A program made the position numbers and the translations under genes. Of a stretch of 19,938 nt of DNA, positions 14,282 to 19,938 are shown piece by piece (within the stretch, counting starts at the first letter, position 1; each line of letters opens with the position of its first letter). The stretch comes from Planctomycetota bacterium (lineage in GTDB: Bacteria; Planctomycetota; Brocadiia; JAJRTI01), in contig JAJRTI010000958.1 of the NCBI GenBank assembly GCA_024278415.1, forward strand, positions 1 to 19,938, in the 5' to 3' direction. Below the pieces are notes generated by a model, which saw only the letters and a list, made by a program, of their open reading frames with translations, ran no database searches and was not told the origin of the DNA.

Positions 14282-14311
14282 GTGACAGGGAGCATTCGCG
14301 TTCTGTATCAT
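14282..14311 (+). promoter_or_regulatory. Candidate promoter for the FAD-oxidoreductase gene
   Basis: GTGACA (14282-14287) and TATCAT (14306-14311), each 5/6 to consensus, are spaced by 18 bp in the 206-bp divergent gap. Predicted transcription starts near 14318, about 117 nt before the ATG. A minus-strand TATGAT (14262-14257) for the secreted glycosidase-like gene lies close by, but its -35 box is poor. Confidence 0.4.
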
Positions 14312-14434
14312 CGCACCATGTGAGCGAACAACCTCCCGAAGGTCTTGAAACACTCGCGAGGCTGCCGCCGTTCGGAGTTGCGCCTTTTGGCGGTCCGACC
14401 CGAGGGGCGAGGCCGAATCCTCTCTGGAGATCCC

Positions 14435-15772
14435 ATGGCAGCCCAACCCACTACACATCCGCTCTCGTGCAACATTCCCGTCCTCGGCGATTACGATGTC
14501 ATCGTCTGCGGTGGTGGCCCGGCCGGTATTGGGGCCGCGGTCGCGGCCGGCCGGGGCGGGGCCAAGACGCTGCTCGTCGAGCGTCTGTCCTATGTGGGCG
14601 GCATCGGCACGAGCACGGGCATCAACACCTGGTGCGACACGCAGGGCGGCTCCATCTTCGACGAACTCGAAGCGCGCCTCGACGCGCTCGGCAAGGCAAG
14701 GCGGCGTTTTGACCCCAGCGGGCACATCTACGAGAGAGGCCGTGTCTCGCTGCACGGCGAGACGCTCAAGGCCGTCGCGTTGCGTATGATCCGCGAGGCC
14801 GGAGCGGAAGTGCTGTTCGGCACGACCGTGGCGCAGGCGATCATGGATGGCGACCGTGTGGCCGGCGTCGTGCTGGCAAACAAGGACGGGCTGTGCGCGG
14901 CGCACGCGAAGGCCGTCGTCGACGCGAGCGGCGACGCGGACGTGGCCGCGAGCGCGGGAGCGGAGTTCCTCAAGGGCGATCCCGACGACGGCCGGCTCAT
15001 GCACGTGAATTTCATGTTCGGCATCGCCGGCGTCGACAGCGAGAGAGCCAAGAAGGAAGCGCTCGACGATGAGACGCTCGTTGCGCGCATCAAGCAGGCG
15101 CACGGGGCCGGCAAGCTGCGCGCGCCCAAGGGCGCGTTCCGGCCTGCGCCGGACGTGTTCCCCTACCATCCGCCCGAAAAAGCGCTGATCCTCAACTACT
15201 GGGAGATCGAGAAGGTGGACTGCTCCGACGCGCTCGCGGTGAGCGCTAAGCTCGCGGAATGCGAGGAGATCGCGCTCGAAGTCGTCGAGTTCTGCCGCGC
15301 ACATTTGCCGGGGTACGAAAACGCTAGCATCGGCCGCTTCTGGGACGTGCTCGGCACGCGCGAGTCCCGGCGCATCGTCGGCCAATACGCGGTCACCGGC
15401 GACGACGTGCTCGCCGGGCGCAAGTTCGACGACGGCATCGCGCAAGCGTGCTTTTTCATCGACTTCCACGATTCGCCGCCGGGCCGCACGATCCCGTACA
15501 CGCTCGAATTCAAGCGCGCGCACACGCCTCCGCCCGGCGACTGGTATGAGATCCCGTATCGCTGCCTCGTGCCGGCCAGGGTCAGGGGCCTGCTGATGGC
15601 GGGCCGCTGCATTTCATGCGACCGCGACGCACAGGCGTCGCTGCGCGTCATGCCCACGTGCATGTATCTCGGCGAGGCGGCCGGCACGGCCGCGGCCATG
15701 GCTGCGGCTCAAGGCCTCGCGCCACACGAGGTGGACGGCGCGGAAGTGAAGCGCCGCGTCATTCCCGCGTAG
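14435..15772 (+). CDS. FAD-dependent oxidoreductase (PF12831-type)
   Basis: The protein has 445 residues starting MAAQPTTHPL; GGAGA lies four bases before this ATG. A TTG farther upstream extends the frame but lacks protein-like sequence. The N-terminal dinucleotide-binding motif is DYDVIVCGGGPAGIGAAVAAGRGG, with the ribose-binding Glu in LLVERLSYVGG. The C-terminal FAD block is MAGRCISCDRDAQASLRVMPTCMYLGEAAGTAAAMA, the usual end of this family. Such proteins are widespread in polysaccharide-degrading environmental bacteria; substrates are mostly unknown. No signal peptide or twin-arginine motif is present, so it should be cytoplasmic. The YdjM-like gene follows after 72 bp in the same direction and may be co-transcribed. 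Confidence 0.92.
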   Translation: MAAQPTTHPLSCNIPVLGDYDVIVCGGGPAGIGAAVAAGRGGAKTLLVERLSYVGGIGTSTGINTWCDTQGGSIFDELEARLDALGKARRRFDPSGHIYERGRVSLHGETLKAVALRMIREAGAEVLFGTTVAQAIMDGDRVAGVVLANKDGLCAAHAKAVVDASGDADVAASAGAEFLKGDPDDGRLMHVNFMFGIAGVDSERAKKEALDDETLVARIKQAHGAGKLRAPKGAFRPAPDVFPYHPPEKALILNYWEIEKVDCSDALAVSAKLAECEEIALEVVEFCRAHLPGYENASIGRFWDVLGTRESRRIVGQYAVTGDDVLAGRKFDDGIAQACFFIDFHDSPPGRTIPYTLEFKRAHTPPPGDWYEIPYRCLVPARVRGLLMAGRCISCDRDAQASLRVMPTCMYLGEAAGTAAAMAAAQGLAPHEVDGAEVKRRVIPA

Positions 15773-15844
15773 GCGAGCGCCGACGGGAACCCTCCAGTCG
15801 CGGCGGGCGTCCAAGAGAGTGGCGGCATCAACCGACGACTCTCC

Positions 15845-16426
15845 ATGACTTCCATCGAGCACAGCATCTTCGCGTTCAACTTCAGCGTCTGGGCGCGCGG
15901 GAAGCGACCGGCCGCGTTCCATGTTGCGGTCATGGCCGCGGCGCTCGCCCCGGACGTGGACGGGCTGAGCGTGATCTTCGGCACGGACGCGTACGTGCGG
16001 TACCATCGCACGTTCGGGCACGGTGCTTTGCCCGCGGTGGTGCTGGGCGTGGCCGCGGCTGCGCTTGTGCTCGCGTTCATGCCGCAACGGTTCCGCCGGC
16101 TCGCGCCTGGCGACCCTGATGCAGGGCGCATCGGGCTCTCGTGGCAGGGCCTCGCCTTCGCCGGCGCGATCGGCGCCCTGTCGCACCTCGTCGCGGACTC
16201 GCTATACCCCTGGCCTGTGCCTTTTGCCTGGCCGTTCAGTTCGGCGGGGTTCTGCTGGCCGCTCCTTCCCTGGGGGGATCTGGTTATCGCGGGCCTCATG
16301 ATCGCGTCCATGTTCGCGCACGCGCTCGCGCGGCGACACCAGCGATCTGTGAGCGCGGCCACGTTCGCCGCACTGGGGGCCTATCTTGTCCTGCGTATGT
16401 GGTCCCACGGGCCCGGCCCGTTCTGA
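15845..16426 (+). CDS. YdjM-type membrane-bound putative metal-dependent hydrolase
   Basis: The protein has 193 residues with about four to five hydrophobic segments. Its conserved polar motifs match the YdjM/DUF457 family: APDVDG (D37, D39), HRTFGHG (H54, H59) and SHLVADSLYPW (H114, D118). These His and Asp residues are thought to bind a metal at the membrane face. The physiological substrate is unknown; Escherichia coli YdjM is LexA-regulated, but I see no LexA box here. The ATG has only a weak Shine-Dalgarno sequence. It sits 72 bp after the FAD-oxidoreductase and 24 bp before the DUF6599-like gene. Confidence 0.85.
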   Translation: MTSIEHSIFAFNFSVWARGKRPAAFHVAVMAAALAPDVDGLSVIFGTDAYVRYHRTFGHGALPAVVLGVAAAALVLAFMPQRFRRLAPGDPDAGRIGLSWQGLAFAGAIGALSHLVADSLYPWPVPFAWPFSSAGFCWPLLPWGDLVIAGLMIASMFAHALARRHQRSVSAATFAALGAYLVLRMWSHGPGPF

Positions 16427-16437
16427 GCGATCCGTGG

Positions 16438-16443
16438 TATAAT
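16438..16443 (+). promoter_or_regulatory. Perfect -10 box immediately before a start codon (possible leaderless promoter)
   Basis: TATAAT ends seven bases before the ATG at 16451, so transcription would start at about the ATG itself. There is no Shine-Dalgarno sequence in between (cgagacc). The -35 position (GGCCCG) is poor. The next gene could thus be made from a leaderless message, or by read-through from the YdjM-like gene. Confidence 0.45.
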
Positions 16444-16450
16444 CGAGACC

Positions 16451-17320
16451 ATGAAGCGTTTCATTTGCATAGCAAGATGCGCGGCGCTCGTGCTGTCCGG
16501 GGCCGCGTTGGCCGGCCCCTTGCCGGCGACGCTCAAGCCGGATTGGCGGCGCGTTGGGGAGGTGCGCGAGTTTGGACCGGCCGATCTTTACCGCTACAAC
16601 GATGGCGCGGCCGGATCCTACCTCGCGTACGGCTTCGTGCGGCTGCACACCGCGCAGTACGCCAAGGCGGATGCGCGCATGGTCGTGGACGTGTTCGACA
16701 TGGGCCGGCCGCTCCACGCGTTCGGCATCTACTCGACTATGCGCGCGCTCGGGGACACGTTCGTGGCCGTGGGCAATCAAGGCGTGGTCTTCGAGGCGAA
16801 CCTCGACTTCTGGCACGGGCACTACCTCGTGCACGTCGCGCCCGCGCAGGCGGAGCCGGTGGCCGACAAGGCGGCCATCGAGTTGGGCCAGGCTGTCGCC
16901 GCGCGGCTTGGGCCGAAGGCCGAGCGCGAGCCGTGGGCCGGGGTGCTGCCCAAGGAAGGGCTGGTGGCGAACTCCGTCACGTATCACAGCCGCAACGTGC
17001 TGGGGTGCCGAGCGCTCGGATCGGGCTTCACCGCCACATACATCGCAGGCGAGAGCCGCGTGCAAGCGGTTGTGGTGGAGCACCCACGCGCGGAGCAAGC
17101 GCAAGCCGCGTTGGTTGCGGTGCGACAATTCATGGCCAAGAGGGGCAAGGCGGGCCCGATCCGGGTCCTGGGCGAGCGCCGCAGGTTCGAGGGGCGGCAT
17201 TCGTACTACCGGCGGGTCGTCTTTGCCGCGCAGGGAGCCAAGCTCGTGGGCGTGCTGCGGGTGACGGACGAGGCCGCGGCGGACGCGCTGCTGGCGCGGC
17301 TGCTGGCGGCTGAGCGCTAG
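16451..17320 (+). CDS. Exported DUF6599-like protein
   Basis: The protein has 289 residues. The signal peptide MKRFICIARCAALVLSGAAL ends with probable cleavage at ALA-G (about residue 22). The mature part follows the DUF6599 pattern: FGPADLYRYNDGAAGSYLAY, then VVDVFDMGRPLHAFGIYSTM and FWHGHYLVHV, through to the C-terminus. The family is uncharacterised; it is common in planctomycete- and acidobacteria-like genomes, from memory. Probably periplasmic. It begins 24 bp after the YdjM-like gene, with a possible promoter of its own at the start codon. Its stop codon lies within an inverted repeat shared with the convergent downstream gene. Confidence 0.85.
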   Translation: MKRFICIARCAALVLSGAALAGPLPATLKPDWRRVGEVREFGPADLYRYNDGAAGSYLAYGFVRLHTAQYAKADARMVVDVFDMGRPLHAFGIYSTMRALGDTFVAVGNQGVVFEANLDFWHGHYLVHVAPAQAEPVADKAAIELGQAVAARLGPKAEREPWAGVLPKEGLVANSVTYHSRNVLGCRALGSGFTATYIAGESRVQAVVVEHPRAEQAQAALVAVRQFMAKRGKAGPIRVLGERRRFEGRHSYYRRVVFAAQGAKLVGVLRVTDEAAADALLARLLAAER

Positions 17321-17606
17321 TGTCATGCCACGGCTGAGGTGTCGCAAGCTGCGCCACCACAGTGCGACCGCGGGAGCGGCCCGCTCGTAGTGGCGACCGT
17401 AAGGGCGCCCTCTGCTCCGATGGCGAGTCGCCACCCGAGCGGAAGGCCCTCACGGGCCTGCTACAAGCGCAACGTCACCCGCTTGCAGCCGCGTCGTGTT
17501 CCTCCTGCACCCGCTCAGAGCAGGCCCCAGCCGCCGCGCGGCGGACACCTTGACGGAGGGACTGCGCCGCGAGCGGCATGACAGCACAGGCATGACACGA
17601 CACTAG
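17317..17606. repeat. Inverted repeat containing both stop codons of a convergent gene pair
   Basis: CTAGTGTC-ATGCC (17317-17329) is mirrored by GGCAT-GACAC-GACACTAG (17589-17606). The match is exact except for a 5-bp insertion (GACAC), itself part of a local duplication of GGCATGACA. The TAG codons of the DUF6599-like gene and of the membrane-fusion gene both lie inside the arms. Between the arms sit the fourth REP doublet and the 14-bp palindrome CCGCCGCGCGGCGG (17531-17544), which may help end transcription both ways. Confidence 0.5.
17382..17466 (-). repeat. REP doublet (BIME-like), copy 4, inverted
   Basis: This 85-bp copy is in the opposite orientation, about seven differences from copies 2 and 3. 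Both GTAG-hairpin units are retained, although one outer GTAGT is GTAGC. The central TGGCG/CGCCA stem is intact with loop ACT, where copy 1 has CAT: the stem is kept while the loop changes. It lies between convergent genes. Confidence 0.7.
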
Positions 17607-19723
17607 GGCGCTTCCGGAAACACGCCGACTTCGGCAATCGACCACGCGCGCGGGTAGCGCATGCGCCGCGGCACGTTGGCCTTGATCCTCAGCACCCGGC
17701 ACCGCACGGGCTCGAAGCAGAAGACCACGCGCGCGTCGCGGTGGTCGAGCAGGCACGTGCGGTAGAGCCACGGCAGGCCCGTGCCGGTCGTCACGCGGCG
17801 GAAGGGGCCTTGCCGCGAATCGGCCACTTCGATCGACGTGAACAGGGGGAACTGATCGGTGAGCGCCCCGGTCCAGAGGTGCACCGAGCCCACCGTCATC
17901 GGCTGCCCGAAGTCGAGCGTCACAGCGTCGCCCGCGCGCTGGGGCCGGCCGGTGGACCAGGCCGTGTCGAGCCGGCCGTCCACGGCGAGCCGCACGTCGC
18001 CGGCGTTGGGGTGCGCGGCGATGGCCCAATTCGAGCGGTCACAATCGTCCAGCCGCGGCAGCCGCCGCGCCAGGCCCTTGGACGGCAGCACGGGCGCGAC
18101 CGCGATCGAGTCGCTGAAGCGCGCGAGCAGGCGCCAGTTCGGTCCGAGCGTTCGGAAGGTCGATTCGTGTGCGATGATGCAGTCCACCCCGAGGTCGCTG
18201 ATGAGTTGCGCCGACTCGCGCGAGGACAAGTTTGCAGCAGTGTAGTATTTCGCCAAGTCCTCTGGCGGCGACCAGCCGCTGACGCCGTTGACGAGGCGCT
18301 TCCAGTGGAGTGTGGAGCCGTAGAGGTACCAGCGGTCCGCCACGTCGAGATCGAACGGAGTTTGCAGGACGACGTGCACGTCGTTGCGCCGCGCAAGCCA
18401 CTGATACGGCTCGGCCAGTTCGAACTTGCGCGGGACGTTTGTGGCGTGCAATGGCAGGCACCAATACTCGGCCGCGGCCAACGCAAACAGGGCCGCCAGC
18501 GCGAGTTGGCGCCGGCGCCGCGAGAGAGCGGCGGCGCGGTCCACGGCCGCGGCGCAACCCCACGCCGCGAGCACCGCGAGCGACAGCATCATGGGCATGG
18601 CGAAGCGCGTGGGATCCCGGAGGCCCCCATACCCCGGCACAAAGCGATAGAGCAGCGCATACGGCCCCGGGCCCACGTCGCGCCCGGCCAAGCGGATCAC
18701 CGGCCCGAGCGCGAACAGTGCGCACGCGAGGCCGGCGGCCGCGTAGGCCCAAGCGGCCGGCGTTCGCCGGCGCGCCACAAGGCCCACGGCCGCGAGCGCC
18801 ACCACGATGAAGCCGGGGAAGAGAGCGTTGCCATCGCCCGCCCACGCCCGGAACACGCGGCCGTAGAGCATGCTGGACGCCGGAGCGACGAGGTAGTTCA
18901 TCACGTCGGCCGAGTGCCGCAAGGTCTCGCCCCAGTCCCGGCGAAAGCCCATGTCGCGGGCGAGCTTCACGTAGGGCCAGAAGAACGGCAAGCACAGGAG
19001 CGCGTAGAGCACAAAGATCGCGGCCACGCCGGCGAGCCGACGGCGCAACCCTGCCAGCTCGCCGCGGCGACGCCATTGGATGGCAAGCAGGACGACGAGC
19101 CACATGGCGAGGAACGTGGGGAACAGGATCGCGTAGTAGCACGAGACCATGGCCTGCACAAACGCGAACACCGCGGCCCCGATCGCGTCCCGCCAACGGC
19201 CCTTGTCCATGAACCGATGCACGAAGAGCAGGCACAGGGGCATCCACTGGGACGACAGGATCTGCACGCGCTCGATGTTGCTGTAGCGGTACGGGCACGC
19301 CGCGAACACGAACGCTCCCAGCAGCGCGGCCGCCTGCGAGCGCGTCAGGCGCCACGCGAGCGCATACATGCATGCAAAGCTGAGCGCAAACGACAGCAGC
19401 AGGAGCACATTGTGCGCGAGGATGGGGTTGTCGGTGGCCCAGAGGATCGGCAGCGTGAGGGGGAGGTTGCCGAGCAGGTGGTCGGAGTAGGCCAGCGTGT
19501 TCGTGCGCGGGTAGAACGCGTTTGTGTCGAAGAGGCGCTCCCCCGGCGTGGTGACCGCGTGCGCGCCCCAGGCGAGGATCCACGTGTTGAGCAGGAAGTC
19601 ATACGAGTCCGGTTTCTCCCGCACGTGCAAGAAGCCCCTGTGCACGACCGGCCCAAGGGGCAGCGTGAGCACGAACGCCAGCACGATGGCCAGCGGCGCG
19701 ACAAGTTGGATGTGCTTGCGCAT
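17603..19723 (-). CDS. GT-C-like multi-pass membrane protein with C-terminal discoidin (F5/8 type C-like) domain
   Basis: The protein has 706 residues. MRKHIQLVAPLAIVLAFVL is the first membrane segment. An acidic first outer loop follows (KPDSYDFLLNTW, D39 and D42), as in GT-C lipid-linked sugar transferases. About eleven further hydrophobic segments lead to about residue 430. The block DNPILAHNVLLLLSFALSF is familiar from YfhO/GT39-like membrane proteins. A soluble region (about 430-560) precedes residues 565-706, which look like a discoidin/F5/8 type C domain: NWAIAAHPNAGDVRLAVDGR, LDTAWSTGRPQ, VTLDFGQPMTVGSVHLWTG, SIEVADS. That fold normally binds carbohydrate. Suggested role: transfer of a sugar to an exported acceptor, with substrate recognition outside the membrane. 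No good Shine-Dalgarno sequence precedes the ATG. Single gene, convergent with the DUF6599-like gene. Confidence 0.85.
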   Translation of the reverse strand: MRKHIQLVAPLAIVLAFVLTLPLGPVVHRGFLHVREKPDSYDFLLNTWILAWGAHAVTTPGERLFDTNAFYPRTNTLAYSDHLLGNLPLTLPILWATDNPILAHNVLLLLSFALSFACMYALAWRLTRSQAAALLGAFVFAACPYRYSNIERVQILSSQWMPLCLLFVHRFMDKGRWRDAIGAAVFAFVQAMVSCYYAILFPTFLAMWLVVLLAIQWRRRGELAGLRRRLAGVAAIFVLYALLCLPFFWPYVKLARDMGFRRDWGETLRHSADVMNYLVAPASSMLYGRVFRAWAGDGNALFPGFIVVALAAVGLVARRRTPAAWAYAAAGLACALFALGPVIRLAGRDVGPGPYALLYRFVPGYGGLRDPTRFAMPMMLSLAVLAAWGCAAAVDRAAALSRRRRQLALAALFALAAAEYWCLPLHATNVPRKFELAEPYQWLARRNDVHVVLQTPFDLDVADRWYLYGSTLHWKRLVNGVSGWSPPEDLAKYYTAANLSSRESAQLISDLGVDCIIAHESTFRTLGPNWRLLARFSDSIAVAPVLPSKGLARRLPRLDDCDRSNWAIAAHPNAGDVRLAVDGRLDTAWSTGRPQRAGDAVTLDFGQPMTVGSVHLWTGALTDQFPLFTSIEVADSRQGPFRRVTTGTGLPWLYRTCLLDHRDARVVFCFEPVRCRVLRIKANVPRRMRYPRAWSIAEVGVFPEAP

Positions 19724-19938
19724 AGGGAGAGGGGCATCATGTTGTCGATGCGGCAGACTGCAAATTGAGGAATGTAGGTATCAACGGAACTCAAGCCGAA
19801 CATGCGGCCACATGAGGATGGCATTCGCGGTACGGCGAACACAAGGCCGGTGAGGCCGACGCAATGCCATTAACTTAGGGAACTCCGTCCGCAGGATCCA
19901 CGATGCATTGGCCAGGGCAAACTCCGTGGCCAGCTTTA
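19724..19938. other. Terminal non-coding stretch
   Basis: No supported gene. CATGTTGTCGATGC (19738-19751) is the reverse complement of a 14-mer in the tail of the composite repeat (12793-12806). ATGGCATT (19818-19825) and AATGCCAT (19863-19870) are inverted copies. A minus-strand frame is open from the window edge to about 19786 (…LATEFALANASWILRTEFPK…), but this is too little to call a gene. Confidence 0.4.

Noticed and set aside
12553..14295. 580-codon frame overlapping the secreted glycosidase-like gene
   Set aside because: It is the wrong frame of the same strand: the signal peptide, the NE motif and the AGGAGG site belong to the 12831-14228 frame, and its C-terminal part is translated repeat.
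17741..19768. 675-codon plus-strand frame opposite the GT-C-like gene
   Set aside because: Composition dominated by R, H, E, Q and A, no start signal and no domain; it is the complement of the membrane-protein gene.

Overview
The window is 19.9 kb of GC-rich bacterial chromosome. It holds one housekeeping gene (smc) and a run of carbohydrate and oxidoreductase genes, separated by long, repeat-filled intergenic stretches. The taxon is not certain. The SMC signature block (LSGGERTMT...SPFCVLDEVDAALDE), a DUF6599-type protein, a URO-D-like protein beside glycoside hydrolases and the many GC-rich palindromic repeats suggest an uncultured environmental lineage of the PVC group (Planctomycetes, Lentisphaerae) or a neighbour such as Hydrogenedentota. 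That placement is inferred from memory of families, not from a search. No tRNA, rRNA, CRISPR array or transposase gene was seen.

Layout. 1-70: the last codons of an upstream gene. 71-1147: non-coding, with a REP-doublet (BIME-like) element inside a larger inverted repeat, then a consensus sigma70 promoter whose spacer is a perfect operator-like palindrome, then a leader of about 390 nt that can fold strongly. 1148-4714: smc, full length but cut by one in-frame amber codon at codon 425. 4820-9933: a minus-strand operon read as URO-D-like protein, GH2 glycoside hydrolase, multi-pass membrane protein; the last two overlap by ATGA. 9934-10291: a divergent promoter region. 10292-12160: a plus-strand pair, a zinc-dependent medium-chain dehydrogenase and a short-chain dehydrogenase. 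12161-12830: repeats, with two REP doublets inside tandem units of about 210 bp. 12831-14228: a secreted glycosidase-like protein on the minus strand, divergent from 14435-15772 (FAD-dependent oxidoreductase), 15845-16426 (YdjM-type membrane hydrolase) and 16451-17320 (exported DUF6599-like protein). 17321-17602: a fourth REP doublet between convergent genes. 17603-19723: a GT-C-like membrane protein with a C-terminal discoidin-like domain. 19724-19938: no supported gene.

How the genes fit together. GH2, the secreted glycosidase-like protein, two NAD(P)-type dehydrogenases, the FAD-oxidoreductase and the URO-D-like protein look like a dispersed sugar-catabolic locus: release of glycosides, then oxidation of the sugars. 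The substrate cannot be read from sequence.

Most notable: (i) an 85-bp element present four times, each copy being two facing GTAG-plus-hairpin REP units; (ii) the smc amber codon, followed 12 nt later by an in-frame GTG with a Shine-Dalgarno-like AAGG; (iii) the promoter-embedded palindrome and structured leader upstream of smc; (iv) a dispersed repeat translated in frame inside a membrane protein; (v) a membrane GT-C/discoidin fusion.
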